This document shows, in pieces, positions 39,348-46,938 of a stretch of 46,938 nucleotides of DNA (its first letter is position 1; every line of letters begins with the position of its first letter). A program made the position numbers and the translations under genes. The stretch covers positions 1 through 46,938 of the forward strand of contig JAFAUH010000230.1 in NCBI GenBank assembly GCA_019243445.1. The letters run 5' to 3'. Below the pieces are notes generated by a model, which made no database searches, was not told the DNA's origin, and worked only from the letters and a program-made list of their open reading frames with translations. This DNA is from Streptomycetaceae bacterium (GTDB taxonomy: Bacteria > Actinomycetota > Actinomycetes > Streptomycetales > Streptomycetaceae).

Positions 39348-40277
39348 ATGCGCTACAGGCCGCGTCGTCGGAGAGCTGCCGCCCTGTTCGGCGGGCTTGC
39401 CCTGCTGGCTGTCGCCTCGCCGCTGCTCACCCCCGCAATACCGGCGTCCGCCGACCGGATCGTGGTCGGCGGACAGCCCGCGAGCATCAAGAGACACCCC
39501 TGGGTAGTCGCTCTTGCGAGCCGGGCGCGCTTTGGGCGTATGCGTTCGGGCCAGTTTTGCGGGGGCGCTCTGGTCGACTCGACTGTGGTCGTCACCGCGG
39601 CGCACTGCTTCCAACGTGACGTGCTCGGCCTGGACTGGCGCGACGTGCCCGATCTGCGGGTGATAGCCGGGCGGTACGACCTGCGTGGCAAGGCCGGGCA
39701 GGAAGTACCGCTGGCAAGTGTGTGGATCAATCCGGGCTACGACCCGAGGACCAATGCGGGGGATGTCGCCGTGATCAGGCTCGCCCTGCCGCTCGCCGGC
39801 CGCGCCACGATCCCGATGGCCGACCCGGACAACGAGCAGGCATACAGCCGGGGAAGCTCCGCCACCGTCTATGGCTGGGGGGACAGCAGCGGGCACGGTT
39901 CATACGGGATGACGCTGCGCTCTGCCAAGGTGAGTTTGCTCGCTGACGCACAGTGCTTGCGCGCCTACCCGGGCACCCTGAGCGGTACGTATATTCCTTC
40001 CGTTATGCTCTGCGCCGGCACGCCAGCTGGGGGACGCGACGCCTGTCAGGGAGACAGCGGCGGCCCGTTGGTATCGCACGGGCGGCTTGTCGGCCTCGTG
40101 TCGTGGGGGACGGGGTGTGGGCAGAGAGGACATCCCGGCGTCTACACGCGCGTGTCGTCGATAGCTGCGCAGGTGTCGAAGGTCATGCAGAAAAAGGCGG
40201 TTGCCGAATCAAAGGGCTCAGCGATGGAGCGTACACGGTACGCATTCGGTGCGCGTCCGATCGCGTACAGAGGGTGA
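39348..40277 (+). CDS. Secreted trypsin-like serine protease
   Basis: S1-family extracellular protease of 309 residues. A signal peptide with an Arg-rich start (MRYRPRRRRAAALFGGLALLAVASPLLTPA) is followed by IVVGG, the usual zymogen-activation N-terminus. Catalytic residues: His in VVTAAHC, Asp in NAGDVAVIRL, Ser in DACQGDSGGPLVS. Six Cys positions are compatible with the usual disulfides. SWGTGCGQRGHPGVYTRV closes the fold and the Asp of DACQGDSGG suggests trypsin-like (Lys/Arg) specificity. ATG 39348 follows GGTCAGGAGG. The C-terminal ~30 residues are basic and not part of the fold. It lies between hrdB and parE, as in other Streptomyces. Confidence 0.93.
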   Translation: MRYRPRRRRAAALFGGLALLAVASPLLTPAIPASADRIVVGGQPASIKRHPWVVALASRARFGRMRSGQFCGGALVDSTVVVTAAHCFQRDVLGLDWRDVPDLRVIAGRYDLRGKAGQEVPLASVWINPGYDPRTNAGDVAVIRLALPLAGRATIPMADPDNEQAYSRGSSATVYGWGDSSGHGSYGMTLRSAKVSLLADAQCLRAYPGTLSGTYIPSVMLCAGTPAGGRDACQGDSGGPLVSHGRLVGLVSWGTGCGQRGHPGVYTRVSSIAAQVSKVMQKKAVAESKGSAMERTRYAFGARPIAYRG

Positions 40278-40289
40278 GTAAAACGACGG

Positions 40290-40322
40290 CGGGCGGCTGC
40301 CCCTCGCCGGAGAAGCCGCCCG
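40290..40322. terminator. Terminator between the protease and the zinc-ribbon gene
   Basis: CGGGCGGCT (40290-40298) and AGCCGCCCG (40314-40322) form a perfect 9-bp stem with a 15-nt loop between convergent genes. Confidence 0.7.
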
Positions 40323-40382
40323 TTCACCGGCTTGCGCGCCGGTCCGAGCTCGTCGTTGTGCGATGTGCGCGATGTGTGGTGA

Positions 40383-40607
40383 TCAGTCGTCGACCGGCGC
40401 CGTAGGAGTGGCGTTGAGTCGTTCGGTCTCATCCTGTATTTCCGCAGCGATCTTCTTCAGTTCAGGCTCGAACTTGCGCCCGTGATGGGCGCAGAAGAGA
40501 AGCTCGCCACCGCTGATGAGGACGACGCGCAGGTAAGCCTGAGCGCCGCAGCGGTCGCAGCGGTCGGCGGCAGTCAGCGGGCTTGGGGGGGTCAGAACAG
40601 TAGTCAC
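40383..40607 (-). CDS. Small zinc-ribbon protein (DUF7455-like)
   Basis: A 74-residue protein with RCDRCGAQAYLRVVL and, after a beta turn, LLFCAHHGRKFEPEL: two CxxC/CxxH-type half sites that should bind one zinc ion. The C-terminal half is a charged helix (ELKKIAAEIQDETERL). It is a widespread small actinobacterial protein next to hrdB/parE; its function is unknown. GTG 40607 has AGAAGAGG upstream. A SigR-like promoter match lies 42 bp upstream of the start, which would fit a thiol-stress role for a Cys-rich protein. Confidence 0.85.
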   Translation of the reverse strand: MTTVLTPPSPLTAADRCDRCGAQAYLRVVLISGGELLFCAHHGRKFEPELKKIAAEIQDETERLNATPTAPVDD

Positions 40608-40648
40608 GTCGCCTCTTCTCTAGCTCGACGAGCTGTCGTACCAGGGTC

Positions 40649-40675
40649 AACATCCAACCAGGCCGAAAACGTTCC
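40649..40675 (-). promoter_or_regulatory. SigR-like promoter for the zinc-ribbon gene
   Basis: On the minus strand GGAAC (40675-40671) and GTT (40651-40649) are separated by 19 bp, close to the SigR consensus GGAAT-N18/19-GTT. The distance to the GTG start at 40607 suits a promoter. Confidence 0.35.
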
Positions 40676-41109
40676 CGCTCGTAGCTTTCCCTCGAAAGTT
40701 GAGCCCGAGGCGGCCGGATGTTGCCGGTTGGCGGCGAATAGGCCTTGATGTCGTATTTTTTACTGTCTAGGTCACTTGTTGGGTATTCGTCCTCCGGCTT
40801 GGTGTGCCGGTTGTTGAAGAGGACGTGCCCGGAGCCTAAATGGTTCATGCCTTCTTGGGAACGTGATGTGGCTATCACTCGAAGGGGGTATCGAACGGAT
40901 GATCGGTTCAACGCTAGCATGGGAACCTGAGTCGGGTCGTGGCGTAGCGCCGGTACGGGCATCGGTACCCTCTCTTCGGTGTACAACCCTTGGCGCCGCC
41001 CACGGTCCCGCCGCGCGGCCTCTAAGCCGTACGCGCTGCCAACAACGCCAGAAGTGACGCCAGAAGTAACGTCAGAAGAACGACGCAAGAAGTGCGAGGA
41101 ACTGCCCGC
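40676..41109. other. Non-coding spacer before parE
   Basis: These 434 bp are less GC-rich than their surroundings and include a TATTTTTTACTGTC stretch near 40752. No ORF with protein character, tRNA or strong hairpin is visible. It presumably carries the parE promoter; near its end GAAGTGACGCCAGAAGTAAC shows a degenerate repeat of GCCAGAAGT/GTCAGAAGA (41048-41080). Confidence 0.5.
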
Positions 41110-43230
41110 GTGACCGCCGACACATCAGCGACGTCGACCGCCCTGCTGAGCGGGGCGGACCGCGACGGCTCCAACTACACCGCGCGGCATCTGCTCGTCC
41201 TCGAAGGTCTCGAGGCAGTGCGCAAGCGTCCGGGCATGTACATCGGTTCGACCGACAGCCGTGGTCTGATGCACTGCCTCTGGGAGATCATCGACAATTC
41301 GGTCGACGAAGCGCTCGGGGGCCACTGCGACCACATCGAGGTCGTGCTGCACGACGACGGTTCCGTAGAAGTACGGGACAACGGCCGCGGCATTCCGGTC
41401 GATGTCGAGCCTAAAACCAAGCTGTCCGGGGTCGAGGTTGTCATGACTAAGCTGCATGCGGGCGGAAAGTTCGGCGGCGGCTCGTACGCGGCCTCCGGCG
41501 GCCTGCACGGAGTCGGCGCCTCGGTTGTCAATGCGCTCTCCTCCCGCCTCGACGTCGAGGTTGATCGCAGCGGCCATACGCACGCGATCAGCTTCCGTCG
41601 CGGCGTGCCGGGCATCTTCACCGAGCTCGGTCCCGAGGCCCCGTTCGACCCGGTGAGCGGCCTGCGCAAGACGAAGAAGATCGCCAAGGCGCGCACCGGA
41701 ACCCGTGTGCGGTTCTGGGCCGACCGCCAGATCTTCCTCAAGGACGCCAGGATCTCGGTGGAGAATCTCCACCAGCGCGCACGGCAGACAGCCTTCCTCG
41801 TACCCGGCCTGACCATTGTTGTGCGCGATGAGCGCGGTCTCGACGACGACAAGCCGGTCGAGGAGACGTTCCGATACGACGGCGGAATCGGCGAGTTCTG
41901 CGAGTACCTCGCCGAGGACAAAGCCATCTGTGACGTATTGCGCCTCCAGGGCGAGGGAAGTTTCAAGGAGACCGTCCCCGTCCTCGACGCCCGTGGTCAC
42001 ATGACACCGACTGAGGTCACGCGCCATCTCGGGGTGGACGTCGCGCTGCGTTGGGGCGCCGGTTACGACACCACGATGCGTTCGTTCGTCAACATCATCG
42101 CAACGCCCAAGGGTGGCACGCACATTGCGGGCTTCGAACGTTCCGTCACCCGCACTTTCAACGAGGTTCTGCGTTCCACCAAGTTGCTGCGTGTCGCCGA
42201 GGACGACATCGTCAAGGACGATGCGTTGGAGGGCCTCACAGCAGTGGTGACGGTACGCCTCGCCGAGCCGCAATTCGAGGGGCAGACCAAGGAAGTGCTC
42301 GGCACCTCCGCCGCCTCGCGGATCGTCGCCACCGTGGTGGCGAAAGAGCTGAAGGCATTCCTCACCTCCACCAAACGCGATCATAAGCAGCAGGCGCGCG
42401 CAGTGCTGGAGAAGGTGGTTGCAGCGGCCCGTACGCGGATCGCCGCCCGCCAGCACAAGGAGGCGCAGCGTCGCAAGACGGCTCTGGAATCGTCCTCACT
42501 CCCCGCCAAGCTCGCCGACTGCCGCAGCGACGACGTCAACCGCACCGAACTGTTCATCGTCGAGGGCGACTCGGCGCTCGGCACGGCCAAGGTCGCGCGG
42601 AATTCGGAGTTCCAGGCGCTGCTTCCCATCCGCGGCAAGATCCTCAACGTGCAGAAGTCGTCGATCTCGGACATGTTGAAGAACGCCGAGTGCGGAGCGA
42701 TCATCCAGGTGATAGGAGCCGGGTCGGGTCGGACCTTCGACATCGACCAGGCGCGGTACGGGAAGGTCATCTTCCTCGCCGACGCGGATGTGGACGGGGC
42801 CCACATCCGCTGCCTTCTGCTCACTCTCTTCCAGCGGTACATGCGGCCGATGGTGGAGGAGGGACGTGTCTTCTCCGCGGTGCCGCCGTTGCACCGTATC
42901 GAACTGGCCAACCCCAAGAAGGGGCAGGAGAAGTACCTCTACACCTACTCGGACAACGAGTTGCATCAGACTCTGCTCGATCTGCAGCGCAGGAATGTGC
43001 GCTACAAGGAGAGCATCCAGCGCTACAAGGGCCTTGGTGAGATGGATGCCGACCAGTTGGCGGAGACCACCATGGACCCGCGCCACCGCACCCTGCGCAG
43101 GATCAATATCGGCGATCTGGAGGCGGCTGAGCGCGCCTTCGATCTGCTGATGGGCAATGAGGTGGCACCGCGCAAGGAGTTCATCACCAGCTCTGCGGCG
43201 ACCTTGGACCGTTCGCGCATTGACGCCTGA
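41110..43230 (+). CDS. parE: DNA topoisomerase IV subunit B (ParE)
   Basis: ATPase subunit of topoisomerase IV, which decatenates sister chromosomes. The 706-residue product shows the GHKL ATPase motifs EIIDNSVDEALGG, RDNGRGIPVD and ASGGLHGVGASVVNALS, the transducer domain, and the TOPRIM motifs VEGDSALGTAK and LADADVDGAHIRCLL. The N-terminal RPGMYIGST is shared with GyrB. GTG 41110 (MTADTSATSTALLSGADRDGSNYTARHLLVLEGL) agrees with S. coelicolor ParE as remembered; an in-frame ATG at 41092 is less likely. Assignment to ParE rather than GyrB rests on genomic position and on this N-terminus; parC is not in the window. Confidence 0.92.
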   Translation: MTADTSATSTALLSGADRDGSNYTARHLLVLEGLEAVRKRPGMYIGSTDSRGLMHCLWEIIDNSVDEALGGHCDHIEVVLHDDGSVEVRDNGRGIPVDVEPKTKLSGVEVVMTKLHAGGKFGGGSYAASGGLHGVGASVVNALSSRLDVEVDRSGHTHAISFRRGVPGIFTELGPEAPFDPVSGLRKTKKIAKARTGTRVRFWADRQIFLKDARISVENLHQRARQTAFLVPGLTIVVRDERGLDDDKPVEETFRYDGGIGEFCEYLAEDKAICDVLRLQGEGSFKETVPVLDARGHMTPTEVTRHLGVDVALRWGAGYDTTMRSFVNIIATPKGGTHIAGFERSVTRTFNEVLRSTKLLRVAEDDIVKDDALEGLTAVVTVRLAEPQFEGQTKEVLGTSAASRIVATVVAKELKAFLTSTKRDHKQQARAVLEKVVAAARTRIAARQHKEAQRRKTALESSSLPAKLADCRSDDVNRTELFIVEGDSALGTAKVARNSEFQALLPIRGKILNVQKSSISDMLKNAECGAIIQVIGAGSGRTFDIDQARYGKVIFLADADVDGAHIRCLLLTLFQRYMRPMVEEGRVFSAVPPLHRIELANPKKGQEKYLYTYSDNELHQTLLDLQRRNVRYKESIQRYKGLGEMDADQLAETTMDPRHRTLRRINIGDLEAAERAFDLLMGNEVAPRKEFITSSAATLDRSRIDA

Positions 43231-43245
43231 TTCCCCTGCGGCTCG

Positions 43246-43275
43246 TCGTCTCTCCAGCCACGGGAGGAGAGACGA
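43246..43275. terminator. Bidirectional terminator after parE
   Basis: TCGTCTCTCC (43246-43255) and GGAGAGACGA (43266-43275) form a perfect 10-bp stem with a 10-nt loop, followed on the plus strand by ACAAAAAGAGG; it lies between convergent parE and the response-regulator gene. Confidence 0.75.
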
Positions 43276-43312
43276 ACAAAAAGAGGTAAAGGATCGGGTG
43301 GGGGCCCGGCGG

Positions 43313-44002
43313 TCAGAGCAGCGCTCGGTAGCGGTGCTCCGGGCGCCCTGTAGCCCCGTACCGCAGTTCGAGGCGGGCGAGCCCTTCCCGGACGAGGTAG
43401 GACAGATAGCGCTGGGCGGTGGCCCGCGATACCCCCGTTGCCTCCGCTACCTCAGCTGCCGACAGATCCCGCTGGGCCGATCGCACCGCGTCTCGCACCA
43501 GCGCCAACGTCGGTGCCGAGTGGCCCTTGGCCGGCACGGCCGGAAGGGCGCTCGGCCGGGCCGCGCTGAACAGCGCGTCCACATCCGCCTGGTTGGCCTC
43601 CGCCTGCGGGTCCAGCGCGTCCACTCGGTGGCGCAACTCGCGGTAGAAGGTGAGCCGTTCGGCAAGTGCAGCGGACCCGAAGGGCTTGACGAGATAGCCC
43701 ACAGCGCCCAGTTGCATCGCTGCTCGTACTGATGCGACATCCCGGGCCGCGGTCGTCATGATCGCATCCGGACGTGCGCCGTTCGCGTCGCCGGTGAGCT
43801 GACGCAGCACGTCAAACCCGCTGCCGTCGGGCAGATACACATCGAGTAGCAACAGATCCGGTTGCAGCGAGCCGACTGCCTCCAATGCCTCGGCGACCGT
43901 CCCCGACTGCCTCACCACTTCAAACCCGGGCACCCGTTCGACGTATGCGGCGTGGATGCCACTCACCCGGAAGTCGTCCTCGACGACGAGGGTTCTGATC
44001 AC
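43313..44002 (-). CDS. CitB/DcuR-type response regulator
   Basis: The 229-residue product has an N-terminal receiver (LVVEDDFRV with the acidic pair, phospho-acceptor Asp in LLLLDVYLPDGSGFDVL, T/S and Lys in IMTTAARD and GYLVKPF) and a C-terminal helix-turn-helix (DLSAAEVAEATGVSRATAQRYLSYLVREGLARLEL), the CitB family arrangement. GTG 44002 overlaps the kinase stop TGA (GTGA), so translation is coupled. Members of this family usually respond to citrate or C4-dicarboxylates and activate the genes of the corresponding transporter, so the divergent ABC transporter is a candidate target, although it is of a different transporter type. Confidence 0.93.
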   Translation of the reverse strand: MIRTLVVEDDFRVSGIHAAYVERVPGFEVVRQSGTVAEALEAVGSLQPDLLLLDVYLPDGSGFDVLRQLTGDANGARPDAIMTTAARDVASVRAAMQLGAVGYLVKPFGSAALAERLTFYRELRHRVDALDPQAEANQADVDALFSAARPSALPAVPAKGHSAPTLALVRDAVRSAQRDLSAAEVAEATGVSRATAQRYLSYLVREGLARLELRYGATGRPEHRYRALL

Positions 44003-45724
44003 TCGTCTGCTCCCTTTTCAGCCAGTCGGGGTGTCAGCGGAGTGTCCGTGCCGTCTGTGCCGTCTGTGCCGTCTGTGAGGTCCGGCCTCGTCCTGTCCGG
44101 CCCTGCCTTGTCCAGCCGAGTCCCGTTGGGCTGCGGCAGAACCACGGTGAAGACCGCACCAGGGCCTTCACTGACGTCGATCGTGCCCCCGTGCCGCTGC
44201 ACCAGACGGTGCACCAGGGCGAGGCCGAGCCCGCGGCGCGCGGTGCCGCGGCCGGGACGAGTCGACCAGCCGTCTTCAAAGATCCGATTCCGCCTCCCGG
44301 CAGGCACGCCGACACCGGTGTCGGTCACCCGTACTGTCACCCGCGCGGGGTCCTCGACCACTGAAAGACGCACCTCGGGCGACCCTTGGCTACCGGAGGC
44401 CGCTGCATCCACCGCGTTGTCGACGAGATTGCCGACGATGGTCAGCAACCGATCCAAGTGCGGTGGCTGTTCTCCGAGTTCGGAGTCCTCGCTGAGTACG
44501 AGGCGCACCCCGCGTTCAGCTGCGACCGTGGTCTTGGCCATCACCAGGCCCACCATCAGCGGATTGCCGATCCGTTCGCGCACCGATTCGGCGAGCGATG
44601 GCTCCGCCCCGGCCGATTTCACCGCGAACTCGTATGCCGCGTCGTGCTCACCCAGCTCCAGCAGCCCAGCGAGGATGTGCATGCGGTTGGAGAACTCGTG
44701 CTGTTGCGAGCGGAGGGCGTCAGTCAGTCCACGTACCGAGTCCAATTCGCGCAACAAGCCGACGAGTTCGGTACGGTCGCGTACGGTCACCACGGCACCG
44801 AGTTCGTGGCCGTGCAGCGTCACCGGCATCCGATTGACCACGAGGCAGTGGCTGTCGGTGAGTACCGTCACATCGCTGCCGGTGAGGGTGCCGTCCAAGG
44901 CGCGGCGCAGCCGCCCGTCCGGCAATACCTCGTCGAGCCGGGAGCCCAGGGCGGTGCCGAGCCCGAGCAGTCGGCGCGCCTCGTCGTTGACGACCGTGAT
45001 CCTCTCTTGTGGATCGAGGGCGACCACACCTTCGCGGATGCCGTGCAGCATTGCCTCGCGATCCTGCAGCAGCCCGGCGATGTCCTCGAGTTCCAGGCCG
45101 AATGTCGACTTCTTCAACCGGCGGGCGAGAGCATACGAGGCAATGACGCCTACGGCGAGGGCGATTCCAGTATAAAGCCCGAAAGTGGGCAATTCATTCC
45201 ATAGTTGTCCGGTGGCCTGCTTCTCCGGGATCCCTGCCGACACCTGGCCCACGAGTTTGCCGCTCGGGCCGAAGAGTGGGGCCTTGCCATTGGCCGAACG
45301 GCCCGTGAAACCCACGTCGATGCCCACGTGTGTCTCGCTGTCCACCTTCACATCCGGATCCCCCTTGCCGATGAGGGCAGGATGGGGGTGTGAGTGCCGG
45401 ACCCCCCCGCAGGTCGAACACCACGACGTATGAGGCATGGGAGGCGTTCTTGATCCGCTGTGCGATCTCCTGCACCACGTTCCCGCCTCCTCCATACTCC
45501 ATGGCGTACCGGATCTGTGGCTCGGCGGCGGTGGTGCGGGCGATGGCCAGGGCTCGGTTTTCGTATTCCTGGTCCAACTGGGCGCGCTGCGCGACGGCAA
45601 GCAGGATAAAGCCGATGGCGCTGGTCAGGGCGAGGATGGCCAGTTGCCACACAAGAATGCGGGCGTACAGCTTCCGGTTCCGGTCGCGCCATCCACGGAT
45701 CCGATTCAGCGCGTGCAGGGACAT
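43999..45724 (-). pseudogene. CitA/DcuS-type sensor histidine kinase, frameshifted in a G7 run
   Basis: Membrane sensor of the SPOB_a/CitA family. The N-terminal part (ATG 45724, MSLHALNRIRGWRDRNRKLY) has a membrane helix (LVWQLAILALTSAIGFILLAV) and begins the extracellular PAS domain up to SYVVVFDLRG. At 45402-45408 (seven C on the plus strand, seven G in the gene) the frame shifts: removing one G joins it to VRHSHPHPALIGKGDPDV in the frame that continues through a second membrane helix, a cytoplasmic PAS, the phospho-acceptor His in QQHEFSNRMHILAGLLELG, and the ATPase motifs NLVDNAVDAA, DTGVGVP and GLGLALVHRLV to the stop at 43999. Either the gene is a pseudogene, the run is phase variable, or it is a sequencing error. 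A 9-bp tandem repeat encodes TDG repeats near the C-terminus. Confidence 0.85.
44049..44075. repeat. 9-bp tandem repeat near the kinase 3' end
   Basis: Three perfect units TGCCGTCTG encode a Thr-Asp-Gly repeat between the ATPase domain and the C-terminus of the kinase. The frame is kept. Confidence 0.75.
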
Positions 45725-45935
45725 TGTCCCGATTGTGCATGGCCACAACCGATCTGCCTACCCCCCCCGCGGGGCAGTGGTAGTGAGCACAACGCACACA
45801 ACCTTCCTCAACGCGGGAAAGCCTCGTAACGCACGCAAGACTCGTCGCCCCGCCACACCCGCCCTACGGTCTCGACACCCGCTTGAAACCCCCGCGAAAC
45901 GCATGGGTGCTTGCGGCTGAAAGGAGACGGATGCA

Positions 45936-46823
45936 ATGGCTGCTGGAAGCAACCATGCAGTGAGGCCGCTGGCCGATCTCGGTGCCAAGGAGTCGAGGCA
46001 GGAACGCTCACGTATCGAGATGTCGGGGGTGACGAGGCGCTTCGCCTCGCCGACCGGCAAGCTGTTCACCGCGCTGCGGGATGTGAACTTCATCGTTGAG
46101 CCAGGTCAGTTCTGCGCCGTCGTCGGACCGACCGGCTGTGGCAAGTCGACCACGCTCGGCTTGGTCGCCGGGCTCGACCAGCCGAGCGCGGGCACGGTCC
46201 ACGTGGGCGGGCAGGAAGTGAGGGGGATCACCTCGGGCATCAGCTTCATGTTCCAGGCCGACGCATTGCTGCCGTGGAAGACGGTGCTCGGCAACGTGGC
46301 GATGGGCCCGATGTTCCGCGGCGTCTCCAAGCAGAAGGCGCACGCCTCCGCCCGGGACTGGCTGCGCAGGGTGGGCCTCGCCGGTTTCGAGGACCACCAC
46401 CCCCACCAGCTCTCCGGAGGTATGCGTAAACGCGCCAGCATGGCGGCGGCACTGATCAACGAGCCGTCGATCCTGCTCATGGACGAGCCTTTCGGTGCCC
46501 TGGATGTGCAGACCAAGGCGATCATGTCGAACGAGTTGCTCGGTCTGTGGGAAGAGCTCAAGCCCTCGGTGCTCTTCATCACCCACGACTTGGAGGAGGC
46601 CGTCGCTCTCGCCGACCGCGTCGTGGTGATGACTTCGCGCCCCGGGACGATCAAGGGCAGCTACGACATCGATCTTCCGCGGCCGCGCGGTGCGGTCCAG
46701 GAAATCCGCTTCGATCCCCGCTTCCTCGAACTCCACCACCAGATCTGGGAGTCGCTCAAAGACGAGGTGGAACGCGCCTACGCCGGCACTGCCCAGGCTT
46801 CGACCACTGAGGGAGGTAAATGA
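45936..46823 (+). CDS. ABC transporter ATP-binding protein (nitrate/sulfonate/taurine type)
   Basis: The 295-residue nucleotide-binding subunit has Walker A VGPTGCGKSTT, the signature LSGGMRKRAS, Walker B ILLMDEPFGALD and the switch His in ITHDLEEAV. The MFQADALLPWKTVLGNV Q-loop and the C-terminal MTSRPGTIKGSYDIDLPRPRG are characteristic of the SsuB/TauB/NrtC group, which imports nitrate, sulfonates, taurine or related compounds. ATG 45936 has AAGGAG 10 bp upstream. The first ~25 residues are an extra N-terminal extension. It is divergent from the two-component system and followed, with overlap, by the next transporter gene. Confidence 0.93.
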   Translation: MAAGSNHAVRPLADLGAKESRQERSRIEMSGVTRRFASPTGKLFTALRDVNFIVEPGQFCAVVGPTGCGKSTTLGLVAGLDQPSAGTVHVGGQEVRGITSGISFMFQADALLPWKTVLGNVAMGPMFRGVSKQKAHASARDWLRRVGLAGFEDHHPHQLSGGMRKRASMAAALINEPSILLMDEPFGALDVQTKAIMSNELLGLWEELKPSVLFITHDLEEAVALADRVVVMTSRPGTIKGSYDIDLPRPRGAVQEIRFDPRFLELHHQIWESLKDEVERAYAGTAQASTTEGGK

Positions 46824-46938
46824 TGAACGGAAGGACGGAACGGAGCGCGTCGCAAGCACATGACCCTCTTCATGAAGGCCGCAAGCCCGGTCGTTCACGA
46901 CTCCGTTGGAAAATCCACAAAATGGATGTGTGTCCGTG
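46820..46938 (+). CDS. 5' end of a gene following the ATPase, probably the ABC permease (partial)
   Basis: ATG 46820 overlaps the TGA of the ATPase gene (ATGA), typical of translational coupling in ABC operons; GGGAGG precedes it. The visible ~39 residues (MNGRTERSASQAHDPLHEGR ...) are basic and hydrophilic, as is common for the cytoplasmic N-terminus of SsuC-type permeases, but no membrane segment is reached before the window ends, so the assignment rests on context. Confidence 0.45.
   Translation, partial: MMNGRTERSASQAHDPLHEGRKPGRSRLRWKIHKMDVCP

Noticed and set aside
40676-41109. Riboswitch or small RNA in the spacer before parE
   Set aside because: No conserved riboswitch core or strong terminator-like fold could be recognised by eye.

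Overview
The window looks like core chromosome of a Streptomyces or close Streptomycetaceae relative. GC is high, GTG and TTG starts are common, and the gene content and order (recA-recX ... miaB ... miaA-dapF-rshA ... hflX ... dinG|lexA|nrdR-nrdJ ... recQ ... hrdB-protease-parE) match, as far as I recall, the SCO5769-SCO5826 part of the S. coelicolor chromosome. I saw no tRNA, rRNA, CRISPR array, phage or complete transposase gene.

Layout: (1) 1-4.0 kb: recA with an SOS-type promoter, recX, and on the other strand a FAD monooxygenase followed by a rhodanese-domain ORF that looks eroded and runs antisense into recX. (2) 4.2-8.6 kb: a 30-codon stump of a response regulator, then miaB, an extradiol-dioxygenase-like gene, miaA and a small membrane protein; MiaB and MiaA both modify A37 of tRNA. 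(3) 8.6-15.2 kb: dapF, a long RelA/SpoT homologue, a secreted M1-type peptidase and hflX. (4) 15.4-19.6 kb: a three-gene operon for an NRPS-independent siderophore (diaminobutyrate-type aminotransferase, IucA/IucC synthetase, IucB-like acyltransferase). (5) 19.7-26.8 kb: dinG converging on lexA, then lexA diverging from nrdR-nrdJ, with an SOS box and a pair of NrdR-box-like sites between the divergent genes. (6) 27-33.3 kb: YdbC-like protein, ADP-ribosylglycohydrolase, rnhB, two poorly known genes and a RecQ helicase fused to a phosphoribosyltransferase-like domain. (7) 33.3-40.6 kb: a DnaA-box cluster, a DUF4192 gene, a NUDIX/NrtR-type regulator, a FadR-type regulator, the principal sigma factor hrdB, a trypsin-like protease and a small zinc-ribbon protein. 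(8) 41-46.9 kb: parE, a CitA/CitB-type two-component system whose kinase is frameshifted in a run of seven G, and a divergent nitrate/sulfonate-type ABC transporter that leaves the window.

The genes themselves are mostly conserved housekeeping genes: DNA repair and SOS control (recA, recX, lexA, dinG, recQ), dNTP supply (nrdRJ), RNA/DNA hybrid removal (rnhB), stringent response (rshA), ribosome rescue (hflX), tRNA modification and chromosome segregation (parE). What is unusual is the repeat content. There are 14-bp minisatellites lying exactly on the stop codons of two different genes, a 39-bp in-frame duplication in miaB, a GC-rich dispersed repeat found in several spacers and apparently spliced in frame into the siderophore synthetase, and two relatives of a palindromic MITE-like element, one of which touches the recQ stop codon. 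Together with the response-regulator stump, the eroded rhodanese ORF and the kinase frameshift they suggest a locus actively remodelled by small repeats. Start codons were chosen from Shine-Dalgarno sites and from remembered homologues; statements about S. coelicolor orthologues are from memory and were not checked.
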